NCBI GenBank assembly: GCA_035308965.1
Contig: DATGFN010000043.1
Coordinates: 138,973-202,972 of the forward strand
Direction: 5' to 3'
Length of the DNA stretch: 64,000 bases
Source of the DNA: DASYXZ01 sp035308965
Lineage (GTDB): Bacteria > Acidobacteriota > Terriglobia > UBA7540
The position numbers and the translations under genes are program-made. The notes under the pieces are model-generated. The model saw only the letters and a program-made list of their open reading frames with translations. It had not been told where the DNA came from and ran no database searches. Below are positions 33,907 to 43,505 of this stretch, one piece after another; the stretch's first letter is position 1; every line of letters begins with the position of its first letter.

Positions 33907-35337
33907 ATGAGCAATACCAGTTGGCCGCTAAGAATTGCGCCGAAGAAAGCCGCGGTGGGCCTCGTTATTCTTGTCACGCTCTTGCAAGGCCAACGGGTGG
34001 CACTCGCACAGGATTCACCGGGAACAGGCGCCCAGGATTCAGGAACATCCAATCCCGGAGAACTTACGACCGTTCTGAATCACTCCACCTCAAGCCGTTA
34101 TTGGATTTCGGGTCAGGCGAATTTCATTTTTCAATGGCACAACTCATTTCCAGCGAAATATAGCGGAGCCAACAGTCTGAGCGCGGAGAGTGAGAACGCG
34201 CTTTCAAATGTCTTGACGCTTTACACAGGCTATCAAGTGAATGACTCGACCGAGGTTTTGTTTGATATTGAAAGCGCAGGCGGAAGCGGAATTAGCAAGG
34301 CGCTCGGCTTGGCTGGTTTTTCGAATCTGGATGTGGTCCGCAGTCCCGACTTGGGCCAGACTCCCTACCTGGCGCGGCTGATGTTCCGTAAGATTATCCC
34401 TCTGAGCTCACGACGCGTCGAATCGGAACGGGGGCCGCTTTCAATGGCCACCCAACTTCCCGCCCGGCGCCTCGATTTTCGAATCGGGAAGTTCAGTGTA
34501 GTGGACTTCTTCGATGTGAATTCGGTGGGGAGCGACAGCCATCTCCAGTTCATGAATTGGACGGACGACAACAACGGCGCCTACGATTATGCCGCTAACA
34601 CACGCGGGTATACTTGGGGCGCGCTGGTGGAATATCAATCCCCCGGCTGGGGCGCGCGCTATGCGGAAACGCTCGAGCCCAAGGTCGCCAACGGGGCCAA
34701 CCTTGATGCCGATTTATTCCGCGCCCACGCCGAAAATTTTGAGATAGAGTTTCGCCGCAATTTCATTCCCCATCAACTCGGAACGGTCCGCCTGCTTTCA
34801 TTCATCAATCACGCCAACATGGGCAACTATCGGCAAGCCATCCATGATTTCCGAAGCGGCCTCACTCCAGTTCCCGACGTGATTGCGACCCGCGAGCAAG
34901 GTCGCATCAAATACGGATTCGGAATAAACCTCGAACAGCCGATTACAGGCACGGTGCGAGCCTTTGGCAGGTTTAGCTGGAACGAAGGACACAACGAATC
35001 ATTTGCCTACACAGAGGTCGACCAGTCGGCAAGCCTGGGAGCCGATTTGAGGGGTGATAAATGGCGGCGAAAGCTGGACAAGATTGGAGTGGCCTTTGTA
35101 TCCAACGCGCTTTCCGGCGATCACCGCGAGTATCTTGCTTTGGGTGGCCTTGGATTTCTATTGGGAGACGGGAAGCTGACGTACGGCCGGGAAAACATTG
35201 TGGAAGCTTATTACACCGTTCACTTGTGGCGGGGCGTTTTCGCTTCCGTCGACGTTCAGCATTTCAACAACCCCGGCTACAATCAGGACCGCGGTCCGGT
35301 GCTGGTCCCCGGCCTGCGCTTGCACATCGATTTGTGA
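33907..35337 (+). CDS. Outer-membrane carbohydrate-selective porin-like (OprB-type) protein
   Basis: A 476-residue exported protein; ATG 33907 gives a signal peptide ending ...VALAQ. The mature part is predicted beta-rich with repeated aromatic-ended strands (YWISGQANFIFQWH, YTWGALVEYQS, AFGRFSWNEG, YYTVHLWRGVFASVDVQHFNNPGYNQDRGP), the terminal block typical of OprB/DUF-type carbohydrate porins. It ends with HIDL rather than Phe. Role: passive outer-membrane passage of sugars or other solutes. No transporter gene lies alongside. Confidence 0.78.
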   Translation: MSNTSWPLRIAPKKAAVGLVILVTLLQGQRVALAQDSPGTGAQDSGTSNPGELTTVLNHSTSSRYWISGQANFIFQWHNSFPAKYSGANSLSAESENALSNVLTLYTGYQVNDSTEVLFDIESAGGSGISKALGLAGFSNLDVVRSPDLGQTPYLARLMFRKIIPLSSRRVESERGPLSMATQLPARRLDFRIGKFSVVDFFDVNSVGSDSHLQFMNWTDDNNGAYDYAANTRGYTWGALVEYQSPGWGARYAETLEPKVANGANLDADLFRAHAENFEIEFRRNFIPHQLGTVRLLSFINHANMGNYRQAIHDFRSGLTPVPDVIATREQGRIKYGFGINLEQPITGTVRAFGRFSWNEGHNESFAYTEVDQSASLGADLRGDKWRRKLDKIGVAFVSNALSGDHREYLALGGLGFLLGDGKLTYGRENIVEAYYTVHLWRGVFASVDVQHFNNPGYNQDRGPVLVPGLRLHIDL

Positions 35338-35462
35338 GCGGAAAATGTTCCGGCGGCCTCGAAGCATACATCGCGAGCCTTTTGAATTCCGACGGTCAGC
35401 TTCGGAGTCCCGTCCCGCGCTCTCAGGGTACAATTCCGCACTCGCTCCTCCTGTGCACCTGA

Positions 35463-35491
35463 TTGACTTTCTTTGCTATCCACCGTATTTT
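35463..35491 (+). promoter_or_regulatory. Sigma70-like promoter
   Basis: TTGACT at 35463-35468, 17-nt spacer, TATTTT at 35486-35491, in the gap before the membrane-protein gene starting at 35575. Confidence 0.5.
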
Positions 35492-35574
35492 GGGAAATAG
35501 ATAACCTGACGAATTGGACGAGGAGAGATCGAGAAAAGAAAACTTCCTCAAAGACCCAGCCCTGGAGCAAAAAC

Positions 35575-36684
35575 GTGGCACTGCGACTTTCTGGTTTTGA
35601 CGCCATTCCGCCAGCGATGGAAAGAACCAAGCGGCAACTCTTCACGCCCTTTCGTTTTCGACATTGGGCGCGCCTTGCGGTGGTGGTGATGTGCACCGGC
35701 GATTTTGCCGGCGGTGGCGGAGGTGGAAGTTGGGGCGGGTTTAACTATCCCACGCCGAATTCCAGCTCAAATGGAAAACAATTATTGCCGCCTTTCGCCC
35801 TGCCTGACAGCCTGGGGTCCACCTTGGCCAACTACTGGCAATGGATTGCGGTGGGCGTCATTGTGATTGTTCTCTTTGCGCTGGCTTTTGTCTACGTCGC
35901 CTGCGTCTTCCGTTTCGTGCTGTTTGATTCTGTGCTCAACGACCGCTGCGAGATTGGCGAGGGATGGCGGAAATGGCAGCCGCAAGGCGCGAGTTATTTT
36001 CTCTGGACCATTGGTTTCGGAATCACAACCCTGCTGGTAATGGCCCTCATGATTGGGGGCCCTATTTTACTGGCGTGGAGGGCCGGAGTGTTCTCCAGTC
36101 CCGGGGACCACGTCTTCTTTTTGGTGACGGGCGGCATCCTCCTGCTTTTTCTTGGCCTCTTTCTGATATTGGCCAGCGCCCTGACAACTCTATTCGTCAA
36201 AGATTTTGTCGTACCGGTGATGGCCCTTGAGGATCGGGGTGTAATGGACGGTTGGAGGCGCGTGCTGCCCATGCTGGCGGCGGAAAAAGGCGCATTTACG
36301 ATTTATGTGTTGATGAAAATCGGGCTGGCCATGGGCAGCGCCATCCTGTTTGCAATTGTCAATGTTTTTGTGCTCATCGGTCTGATCCTTCCGCTGGGCC
36401 TCGTCGCTTTGGTCGTGGTGGTTGCAGGAGCCGCCATGGGCCTTACCTGGACAAGATTCACGATTTGCGCCTCCGTTGTGGCCGGGGGCGTCTTTTTGAT
36501 GTTACTCATTTACGTTTTATCATTTATTTCCGCGCCAGCCATGGTGTTCTTCCAGTCTTACTCCATGCATTTCCTTGGATCGCGTTATCCCCGCCTGGAC
36601 ATAGAGCTCGCGCGAACGGCGCCGCCCCCGAAAATCGCCCCTCCCCTTCCGGGCGCGATTAATCCCCTGCCGGCATCGTCGTGA
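35575..36684 (+). CDS. Polytopic membrane protein, hypothetical (DUF4013-like layout)
   Basis: A 369-residue protein. GTG 35575 is chosen because GGAG lies 7 nt upstream; ATG 35617 is an alternative. A conserved-looking amphipathic start (FDAIPPAMERTKRQLFTPFRFRHWARLAVV) is followed by a Gly-rich stretch and at least six hydrophobic segments between residues ~95 and ~325; the C-terminus is Pro-rich and cytoplasmic or periplasmic. Such proteins are common, unnamed inner-membrane proteins in Acidobacteriota. No transporter or enzyme motif recognised. Confidence 0.7.
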   Translation: MALRLSGFDAIPPAMERTKRQLFTPFRFRHWARLAVVVMCTGDFAGGGGGGSWGGFNYPTPNSSSNGKQLLPPFALPDSLGSTLANYWQWIAVGVIVIVLFALAFVYVACVFRFVLFDSVLNDRCEIGEGWRKWQPQGASYFLWTIGFGITTLLVMALMIGGPILLAWRAGVFSSPGDHVFFLVTGGILLLFLGLFLILASALTTLFVKDFVVPVMALEDRGVMDGWRRVLPMLAAEKGAFTIYVLMKIGLAMGSAILFAIVNVFVLIGLILPLGLVALVVVVAGAAMGLTWTRFTICASVVAGGVFLMLLIYVLSFISAPAMVFFQSYSMHFLGSRYPRLDIELARTAPPPKIAPPLPGAINPLPASS

Positions 36685-36844
36685 ATAACCACCCTGTTCA
36701 GAGCCGACGCCTCTCCTTAACCGATTGATGAGAAACGTTTCCTCCCCAGGGCGTGGCGGGTTCTTCAACTTAAGGCGGGCGTGCTAGAATTCTGTCTTGC
36801 AATGATCGAACAATTTGCGGGCGGCAATCCACTGAGGTGATTTC

Positions 36845-37831
36845 ATGAACTATCGGATGCTGGGGAAGACCGGAATCAAGGTTTCATCGCTGGGTCTCGG
36901 GTGCATGGGCATGTCCGAATTCTATGGCAAGGGGGATGACCAGGAATCGATGGCCACCATCCATCGCGCGCTTGATTTGGGAATTAATTTCCTGGATACG
37001 GCCGACATCTACGGAAATGGCCGTAACGAGGAATTGGTTGGGAAGGCCATTCGAGGCCGGCGCAACGAAGTTTTCCTGGCGACTAAATTTGGAAATGTTC
37101 GGGACGCGGCGGGCGCCTTTCTGGGTATCAACGGCACAGCGGATTACGTCCATCGGGCCTGTGAAGCCAGCCTGAAAAGGCTGGGAGTGAATCACATCGA
37201 TCTCTACTACCAGCACCGCGTGGACAGGAATACTCCCATTGAGGAAACGGTGGGCGCAATGGCAAAACTTGTCCAGGAAGGAAAGGTCCGTCATCTCGGC
37301 CTATCGGAAGCGGGCGCGGCCACACTCCGCCGCGCCCACGCCACTCATCCCATCTCGGCCTTGCAAACCGAATATTCGTTGTGGTGCCGCGACCCTGAAG
37401 ATGAGCTCCTGGGCGTTTGCCGGGAACTCGGGATTAGTTTTGTGGCCTATAGTCCGCTCGGCCGCGGATTCCTGACGGGCCGCTTTAAATCCATCGATGA
37501 TCTGGCTCCCGATGATTGGCGGCGCAACAATCCGCGTTTTCAAGGCGAAAACTTTGGCCGCAATCTGGAACTGGTTCGCCGCGTAGGCGAGATTGCCTCG
37601 GAGAAGAGCGTAAACCCTTCGCAGCTGGCACTGGCCTGGGTTCTGGCTCAGGGTGATGAGGTTGTGCCCATTCCGGGCACGCGGGTCAGGACCCACTTGG
37701 AAGAAAATCTTGAAGCGCTCAAAATTAATTTCTCCGCCCATGACCTGAAGCGGCTCAATGACGCGGCGCCTAAAGGCTCGACCGCCGGCCAAAGATATCC
37801 CGAAGGCGGAATGAAAGTGGTGGGGCTCTGA
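36845..37831 (+). CDS. Aldo/keto reductase (YajO/Tas-like)
   Basis: A 328-residue (beta/alpha)8 NADPH-dependent oxidoreductase. Expected tetrad is visible: Asp and Tyr in NFLDTADIYGNGRNEE, Lys in VFLATKFGN, His in LYYQHRVD. Cofactor region VVPIPGTRVRTHLEENLEA is typical of the AKR12/13-type group. GAGGTG precedes ATG 36845. Catalyses reversible reduction of aldehydes or ketones; physiological substrate unknown. Stand-alone gene. Confidence 0.93.
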   Translation: MNYRMLGKTGIKVSSLGLGCMGMSEFYGKGDDQESMATIHRALDLGINFLDTADIYGNGRNEELVGKAIRGRRNEVFLATKFGNVRDAAGAFLGINGTADYVHRACEASLKRLGVNHIDLYYQHRVDRNTPIEETVGAMAKLVQEGKVRHLGLSEAGAATLRRAHATHPISALQTEYSLWCRDPEDELLGVCRELGISFVAYSPLGRGFLTGRFKSIDDLAPDDWRRNNPRFQGENFGRNLELVRRVGEIASEKSVNPSQLALAWVLAQGDEVVPIPGTRVRTHLEENLEALKINFSAHDLKRLNDAAPKGSTAGQRYPEGGMKVVGL

Positions 37832-37977
37832 TCAAAATGGAATGGACTTGTGACGCGCATGACGTTCTGGAGCGGCACGCGCGCTCGTCTTGACGCTTTA
37901 GCTCTTTTCAAATAGAGTGATAATTCTAGCCCCGATTCCGCCCGTAACGCACAGGCCGGGGAAGCCTCTGGAGTTTT

Positions 37978-39786
37978 GTGGTCTTCAGGAAGCGAGGGTT
38001 CTTGCTCCGCCCGTCCACAAGTAGTCACCCTCTTTGCCGCGGCTTTGAGCCCGCTTATCCGCCTCGGGACAGGGTCTCGCCGTGGATCTCTTCCAACATC
38101 AGTAGAACATTCCTTCTTGCCACGCTGGCCCTTATTTTTGCTCTTCCCGCATGGCCGCTCACACCCGTGGCCGCCAAGCACGGCATGGTGGTGACAGCCG
38201 AACCGCATGCATCCGATGTTGGAGTCGAAATCATGAAAGCGGGCGGAAACGCCGTAGATGCGGCCGTCGCGGTGGGATTCGCGCTGGCCGTTACCTATCC
38301 GTATGCGGGAAATATCGGGGGCGGCGGATTCATGTTGATCCGGATGGCGCACGGTGAAGCCGTGATGATCGATTACCGCGAGGAGGCGCCCGCCGCGGCC
38401 TCGCACAACATGTATTTGGATGCCCACGGAGAAATGATTCCCAAGGCGAGCACCATTGGACCGCTGGCCATAGGCGTGCCCGGAACCGTCGCCGGTTTGG
38501 CGCTGGCCGAACAAAAATATGGGAAGCTGGGACTGGCCCGGGTTCTCGAACCGGCTATCCGTCTGGCGGATGAAGGTTTCGTTGTCGATTATGAGTTGAG
38601 CCAGTCACTCCTCCATTATCAAGAGCGCTTTTCGAAGTTTGCCGAAACCACCCGCATCTTCTTACGCAGTGGACATCCCTACGAAGCCGGCGAGATTTTC
38701 CACCAGCCCGAGCTGGCGCAAACCCTGCGGCAAATTGCGCAATCCGGCCCGGATGTTTTCTATCGCGGCCCCGTAGCCAAGGCGATTGTGGCCACCATGG
38801 AGAGGGAGCATGGCTTAATTACTGCAAAGGACCTGGAAAACTATCAGGCGAAAATTCGCGAGCCTTTGCGTGGACATTACCACGGCTATGAAATCGTAAC
38901 CGTTCCTCCCCCGAGCTCCGGCGGTGTCGCGCTGATTGAAATGCTGAACATCCTCGGTTCGCTCGACCTCGGGCCCGCCAATTCGTTCCAATCGGTACAT
39001 CTGATGACGGAGGCCATGCGCCGCGCCTATGCCGATCGCGCCGCCTATCTCGGCGATTCGGATTTCGTTTCCGTGCCAGTGGCAGGGCTCACTAATCCAA
39101 ATTACGCGGAAAAGATTGCAGCTGAAATATCGCATGGCAAAGCCGATGCTCCCGTGCAAGCGGGAACGCCCGCAGCGTATGAATCAAGCGAAACTACGCA
39201 TTATTCCGTGATCGATGCCGAAGGCAACGCGGTTTCCAACACCTACACATTGAATGGAGGCTACGGGAGTTTGGTCACGGTGGAGGGCGCGGGCTTTCTT
39301 TTGAATAATGAAATGGACGATTTTGCCTCCAAGCCCGGCTCGCCGAATATGTTTGGGCTGATCCAGGGCGAGGCCAACGCCATCGCGCCCCAAAAACGGC
39401 CGCTTTCTTCCATGACGCCAACCATCGTGCTTGAAGAAACGCCGACCCATCAAAAAGAAGTGCGCCTGATCCTGGGCTCTCCGGGTGGGGGGACGATCAT
39501 CAACACCGTGCTGGAAGTGCTCCTCAATGTGGTGCAATTTAAAATGGACGTCCTTCAGGCGGTCACCGCTCCCCGGTTTCATCATCAATGGATGCCCGAC
39601 CGTTTGGCCCTCGAACGCGTCGGGTTTTCCGCCGACACTCTCCAAAAACTCCGCGAGGCCGGATACTCGCTTACCTTTGTGGACAATCTCGGGGATTGCG
39701 AGGCCATCGCGGTGAGCCCCGACGAAGGTGGCTGGCGATTTGGGGCAGCCGACCCTCGCAGCGAAGGAAAGGCGGCGGGGTACTGA
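37978..39786 (+). CDS. ggt: Gamma-glutamyltransferase (Ntn hydrolase)
   Basis: About 602 residues. Periplasmic proenzyme: hydrophobic export segment at ~43-60 (FLLATLALIFALPAWPLTPVAA). Domain starts GMVVTAEPHASDVGVEIM and includes GGNAVDAAVA and GNIGGGGFM. The autoprocessing and nucleophile Thr is in SSETTHYSVIDAEGNAVSNT, followed by the oxyanion region PLSSMTPTIVL and LGSPGGGTIIN. Reaction: transfer or hydrolysis of gamma-glutamyl groups such as in glutathione. The start is uncertain: GTG 37978 has GGAG close by but places ~40 residues before the export segment. Its TGA overlaps the ATG of the next gene. Confidence 0.92.
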   Translation: MVFRKRGFLLRPSTSSHPLCRGFEPAYPPRDRVSPWISSNISRTFLLATLALIFALPAWPLTPVAAKHGMVVTAEPHASDVGVEIMKAGGNAVDAAVAVGFALAVTYPYAGNIGGGGFMLIRMAHGEAVMIDYREEAPAAASHNMYLDAHGEMIPKASTIGPLAIGVPGTVAGLALAEQKYGKLGLARVLEPAIRLADEGFVVDYELSQSLLHYQERFSKFAETTRIFLRSGHPYEAGEIFHQPELAQTLRQIAQSGPDVFYRGPVAKAIVATMEREHGLITAKDLENYQAKIREPLRGHYHGYEIVTVPPPSSGGVALIEMLNILGSLDLGPANSFQSVHLMTEAMRRAYADRAAYLGDSDFVSVPVAGLTNPNYAEKIAAEISHGKADAPVQAGTPAAYESSETTHYSVIDAEGNAVSNTYTLNGGYGSLVTVEGAGFLLNNEMDDFASKPGSPNMFGLIQGEANAIAPQKRPLSSMTPTIVLEETPTHQKEVRLILGSPGGGTIINTVLEVLLNVVQFKMDVLQAVTAPRFHHQWMPDRLALERVGFSADTLQKLREAGYSLTFVDNLGDCEAIAVSPDEGGWRFGAADPRSEGKAAGY

Positions 39787-40622
39787 TGGAATTCGCTCTC
39801 TCCACTTACTTGTTCGTGGACCAAAGATTAACCGCCCACCTCATGGACCAGATCGTCCGTGCCGGAATCAGGCAGTTTGAAGTGTTCTCCGCCCGCCAGC
39901 ACTTTGACTATCAGGACAAGAACCACGTTCGCGACGTGGCCCAATGGTTTAGCGACGAGGGCATTAAACTTCATGCGCTCCACGCCCCCCTTTACGCCGA
40001 TTTTGATTGGGGCCGATCGGGCGGGTATCCGATTTCCGTTACTCACCTGGAGCGGGGACGGCGCATCGACTCCATGGACGAAATCAAGCGGGCCATTGAA
40101 GTGGCGGAGCGGCTGCCATTCCGATACTTGATTCTTCACATGGGACTTCCTGATGAGACCTACGACTTGCGCCGATTTGACTCGGCTTTTACTTCCATCG
40201 AGCATTTGAAAATTTTTGCCAAAGAACGCGGAGTGCAAATTCTATTGGAGAACATTCCCAATGAATTGAGCACGCCGGAGCGCTTGCTCTCTTTTATCCG
40301 ATACACAAGGATGGATGATCTCAAGGTATGCTTCGACGTGGGCCACGCCCATATGTCCGGAGGAGTGGAGCCTGCTTTCGCCGCCCTCAAAGATCGAATC
40401 CTCTCCACCCACGTGCACGATAACCGCCATGAAAAAGACGATCATCTGATGCCCTTTGACGGCGAGATTGACTGGGCAAAAACAGTAAGCGACTTCCGCG
40501 CCGTGGATGGCCAGTTCCCCATTCTGTTTGAGATTCGCAATTACGGGCCCGAAATGACGAGTTTGGAAAAGCTGCGCGAAGTGGTAGAAAAGTTGGAAGG
40601 AATGACGGAATCGCGCGAATAA
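39786..40622 (+). CDS. Sugar phosphate isomerase/epimerase-like TIM barrel (AP_endonuc_2)
   Basis: A 278-residue protein beginning at ATG 39786, which overlaps the ggt stop (TGATG), hence coupled translation. Xylose-isomerase-like TIM barrel motifs: HALHAPLY, YLILHMGLPDE, QILLENIPNE, VCFDVGHAHMSGG, STHVHDNRHEKDDHLMPFDGEIDW. The His/Glu/Asp set (Glu in LLEN, Asp/His in FDVGHAH, His in HVHDN) is the usual divalent-metal site. Activity unknown; isomerase or epimerase on a sugar or inositol-like substrate. An endonuclease role is less likely. Confidence 0.87.
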   Translation: MEFALSTYLFVDQRLTAHLMDQIVRAGIRQFEVFSARQHFDYQDKNHVRDVAQWFSDEGIKLHALHAPLYADFDWGRSGGYPISVTHLERGRRIDSMDEIKRAIEVAERLPFRYLILHMGLPDETYDLRRFDSAFTSIEHLKIFAKERGVQILLENIPNELSTPERLLSFIRYTRMDDLKVCFDVGHAHMSGGVEPAFAALKDRILSTHVHDNRHEKDDHLMPFDGEIDWAKTVSDFRAVDGQFPILFEIRNYGPEMTSLEKLREVVEKLEGMTESRE

Positions 40623-40655
40623 GCCATTCAGTGATTGAACAAACGAGGAGAAACT

Positions 40656-41960
40656 TTGCCCCCAGTCGTAGAGATTCGAAATATAGCCGGGTCCGCGGGC
40701 CAGGAAGTTCTGATCCAGGGATGGGTGTATAACATCCGCGCCAGCGGAAAAATCTTATTTCCCCTTTTTCGCGACGGCACCGGAATTATCCAGGGCGTGG
40801 TGGTGAAAAATGCGGTGGCGCCGGAAGTCTTTGAAAGCGCCCGCGGCCTGACGCAGGAATCTTCCGTGCGTGTTACTGGAAAAGTGCGGGCGGACCAGCG
40901 CGCGCCGGGCGGGTTTGAGTTGGACGTCTCAGGGCTTGAGGTGGTGCAACTCGTACCCGCCGAAAGCCCCTACCCCATTACGCCCAAGGACCACGGCGTG
41001 GAATTTCTGATGGACCATCGCCACCTTTGGCTGCGTTCGTCAAGGCAACGCTCTATTCTGGGTGTGCGTCACGAAATCATCAAAGCCTGCCGGGATTTCT
41101 TTGACGACCGGGGGTTCACCCTGGTTGATACGCCGATCTTTACGCCGGCGGCGTGCGAAGGAACCACAACGCTTTTCGAAGTGAATTACTTCGAGGAGAA
41201 AGCCTACCTCACCCAATCCGGCCAGCTTTACAATGAGGCGAATGCCATGGCGGTGGGCAAGACCTACTGCTTTGGCCCCACCTTTCGCGCGGAAAAATCC
41301 AAGACGCGCCGCCACCTTACCGAATTTTGGATGATTGAGCCTGAGGTCGCCTTCGCTCATCTGGACGACGCCATGGTGCTGGGGGAGAACCTGGTGGCCT
41401 TTGTAGTCGAGCGAGTCCTTGAAAAACGGAGGGCGGAACTTCAGTCCCTTGAGCGCAATGTGGCTGCTCTCGAGAAATGCACGCCGCCTTTTCCACGCCT
41501 GAGTTATGACGACGCGGTCAAGCTGCTTCAAAAAAAGGGAAGCGAAATTCAGTGGGGCAGCGATTTTGGAGGAACGGACGAAACCTTGATCTCGGAAGAA
41601 TATGACCGGCCGGTGCTCGTCCATCGCTATCCCAGTGCTATAAAGGCTTTTTACATGGCCCCGGACCCGGCGCGGCCCGAGGTCGCGTTGTGCGCGGACA
41701 TGCTGGCCCCGGAAGGTTACGGCGAAATCATCGGCGGGGGCGAACGCCTGGCGGATCACGAATTGCTCCTCCGGCGCATTGAAGAGCATCGCCTGCCGCG
41801 CGAGGCTTTCGATTGGTATCTGGATTTGCGGCGCTACGGCAGCGTTCCTCACGCCGGCTTCGGAATGGGCATTGAGCGCGTGGTGGCATGGATTTGCGGC
41901 CTGGAACACGTCCGCGAAACCATTCCGTTCCCGCGCATGCTTTACCGGCTGAAGCCCTAG
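40656..41960 (+). CDS. asnS: Asparaginyl-tRNA synthetase
   Basis: A 434-residue class IIb aminoacyl-tRNA synthetase. TTG 40656 is chosen as start (GAGGAG 5 nt before; reads MPPVVEIRNIAG). Residues ~1-100 form the OB-fold anticodon domain (VLIQGWVYNIRASGKILFPL). The catalytic part has motif 2 FGPTFRAEKSKTRRHLTEFW and motif 3 GFGMGIERVVAWICGLEHVR-ETIPFPR. The motif-2 K-S-K-T-R-R-H-L-T-E-F pattern favours AsnRS over AspRS. Charges tRNA-Asn with asparagine; an essential housekeeping gene. Confidence 0.95.
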   Translation: MPPVVEIRNIAGSAGQEVLIQGWVYNIRASGKILFPLFRDGTGIIQGVVVKNAVAPEVFESARGLTQESSVRVTGKVRADQRAPGGFELDVSGLEVVQLVPAESPYPITPKDHGVEFLMDHRHLWLRSSRQRSILGVRHEIIKACRDFFDDRGFTLVDTPIFTPAACEGTTTLFEVNYFEEKAYLTQSGQLYNEANAMAVGKTYCFGPTFRAEKSKTRRHLTEFWMIEPEVAFAHLDDAMVLGENLVAFVVERVLEKRRAELQSLERNVAALEKCTPPFPRLSYDDAVKLLQKKGSEIQWGSDFGGTDETLISEEYDRPVLVHRYPSAIKAFYMAPDPARPEVALCADMLAPEGYGEIIGGGERLADHELLLRRIEEHRLPREAFDWYLDLRRYGSVPHAGFGMGIERVVAWICGLEHVRETIPFPRMLYRLKP

Positions 41961-41998
41961 TTTTTGTCTTTTCGCAGATCAGTTTATTCAGAGGCGAA

Positions 41999-42907
41999 AT
42001 GCAGAAGATCCGTATTCTTGGAGTGCCACTCGATCTCGGCCAGGAACGACGCGGCGTGGACATGGGGCCGTCAGCCGTGCGCGCGGCGGGATTGAACTCT
42101 GCCCTCAAGGGCCTCGGTCTGAAGGTCGAAGATGCCGGCAATATTTACGTCAAGCTCCCTGAGGAACAGCACTTTGGCGACAAGCGCGCAAAATATTTGA
42201 AAGAGATCGCGGAGACCTGCCAGGAATCGGCCAACAGAGTCTGCCAGACGCTCGAAGCAGGGCTCTTTCCCATTTCTCTGGGCGGGGACCACTCGATCGT
42301 CGTGGGCACGCAGGCCGGAGTTTCCAAGTATTACCGCGACCACCAAAAGGCCATCGGCTGCATTTGGATTGATGCTCACGCCGACATGAACACGCCGGAG
42401 AGCTCGCCCAGCGGCAACGTTCACGGCATGCCATTCGCTGCCACTCTGGGTATTGGGCCTGAACCGTTGGCGCAAATCTACGGGTATGCTCCCAAAATCC
42501 AACCCCAGCATTGCGTGTTGATTGGGGCGCGAAACCTTGATGAGCGCGAGCGTACTATGGTGAAAGACTCCGGCATCAACGTCTTCACCATGAGGGCGAT
42601 TGACGAACAAGGCATGAGCGAGGTCATGCAAAAAAGCCTTGCCCTCGCCACCAACGGGACAGCCGGTTTTGTAGTGTCATTTGATATGGACGTGGTCGAT
42701 CCGAGCGAGGCGCCGGGCGTCGGCACGCCCGTCAATGGCGGAATTACTTTTCGCGAAGCTCATCTGGCCATGGAAATGATTTCCGACAGCAAGAAGATGC
42801 TGGCGCTCGAAATTGTGGAAGTAAATCCCATCCTCGATATCGCCAACAAGACCGCCATTCTCGCCGTGGACTTGGCCACTTCGGCGCTGGGAAAAAGAAT
42901 CTTGTAG
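41999..42907 (+). CDS. rocF: Arginase
   Basis: A 302-residue ureohydrolase. ATG 41999 with GAGGCGAA upstream. Binuclear manganese ligands are all present: GGDHS (His98), DAHAD (Asp125, His127, Asp129) and FDMDVVDP (Asp229, Asp231). N-terminal ILGVPLDLGQERRGVDMGPSA is typical of true arginases rather than agmatinases, and length matches. Converts arginine to ornithine and urea. Starts 38 bases after asnS, possibly co-transcribed. No urease or other arginine genes nearby. Confidence 0.93.
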   Translation: MQKIRILGVPLDLGQERRGVDMGPSAVRAAGLNSALKGLGLKVEDAGNIYVKLPEEQHFGDKRAKYLKEIAETCQESANRVCQTLEAGLFPISLGGDHSIVVGTQAGVSKYYRDHQKAIGCIWIDAHADMNTPESSPSGNVHGMPFAATLGIGPEPLAQIYGYAPKIQPQHCVLIGARNLDERERTMVKDSGINVFTMRAIDEQGMSEVMQKSLALATNGTAGFVVSFDMDVVDPSEAPGVGTPVNGGITFREAHLAMEMISDSKKMLALEIVEVNPILDIANKTAILAVDLATSALGKRIL

Positions 42908-43001
42908 CGCCGGGCTTTGTAGGCGCTATCCCGCCCGGACGGGTGGAACCTCAGGGTGATGGCATTTGGTCGTTTTAGCAATAGTCAGCCACGGTTCGGG
43001 T

Positions 43002-43007
43002 TATAAT
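43002..43007 (+). promoter_or_regulatory. Candidate -10 element of the hicBA-ddl unit
   Basis: Perfect TATAAT 21 bases before the hicB ATG. No convincing -35 at 16-18 nt. Confidence 0.35.
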
Positions 43008-43027
43008 TCGCTTCGAGGCTTAGCAGG

Positions 43028-43297
43028 ATGATGCGAAATGTCTTGACGGACTACTTGTTGGCGGCAATGAAAGAAGCAGTCTACGACAAGCTCGAAGACG
43101 GCACTTTCGCGGGTAGAATCCCTTTATGCCAAGGCGTGTTGGCATTTGGCAGGTCTCTCAGTGAATGCGAAGGGGAGCTAAGGTCTACGCTGGAAGAATG
43201 GATCCTGCTTGGCCTTCGGCTCGGTCATCCTCTGCCCGTCCTGGACGGAATCGATCTAAATAAGGAACCTACGCGTGAGCCGGTGGACGCCGTGTAA
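43028..43297 (+). CDS. hicB: HicB-like antitoxin
   Basis: An 89-residue protein with the HicB partial RNase-H-like domain: an acidic strand region (AVYDKLEDGTFAGRIPLCQGVLAFG) followed by SLSECEGELRSTLEEWILLGLRLGHPLP. No separate ribbon-helix-helix or HTH tail is visible, so DNA binding may reside elsewhere or be absent. It overlaps the downstream hicA by 23 bases, and order is antitoxin first. Expected role: neutralising HicA by direct binding. Confidence 0.8.
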   Translation: MMRNVLTDYLLAAMKEAVYDKLEDGTFAGRIPLCQGVLAFGRSLSECEGELRSTLEEWILLGLRLGHPLPVLDGIDLNKEPTREPVDAV

Positions 43298-43505
43298 GCG
43301 TGCCGACTTTATCCGGCGGCTTCGAAAGCTTGGTTTTGACGGCCCCTTTTCAGGAGCGCGCCACCAGTTCATGATTTATTTGCAGAAACGCCTGGCAATT
43401 CCATCCAGCCCGGAATATTCCGTCCCCCAACTCAAAATGATGGTCCGAGAGGTCGAATTGATCTTGGAGAAAGATGTCTCGGTTGATCATTGGCAAAATT
43501 TATGA
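43275..43505 (+). CDS. hicA: HicA-like mRNA interferase toxin
   Basis: A 76-residue protein, GTG start at 43275 inside the hicB frame. Features of the HicA/YcfA double-stranded RNA-binding-like fold: ADFIRRLRKLGFDGPFSGARHQFMIY with a candidate catalytic His in the ARHQF loop, then LAIPSSPEYSVPQLKMMVREVEL. Expected to cleave mRNA when antitoxin is lost. Its stop codon overlaps the ATG of ddl (ATGA), so a toxin-antitoxin pair heads a cell-wall gene message. Confidence 0.82.
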   Translation: MSRWTPCKRADFIRRLRKLGFDGPFSGARHQFMIYLQKRLAIPSSPEYSVPQLKMMVREVELILEKDVSVDHWQNL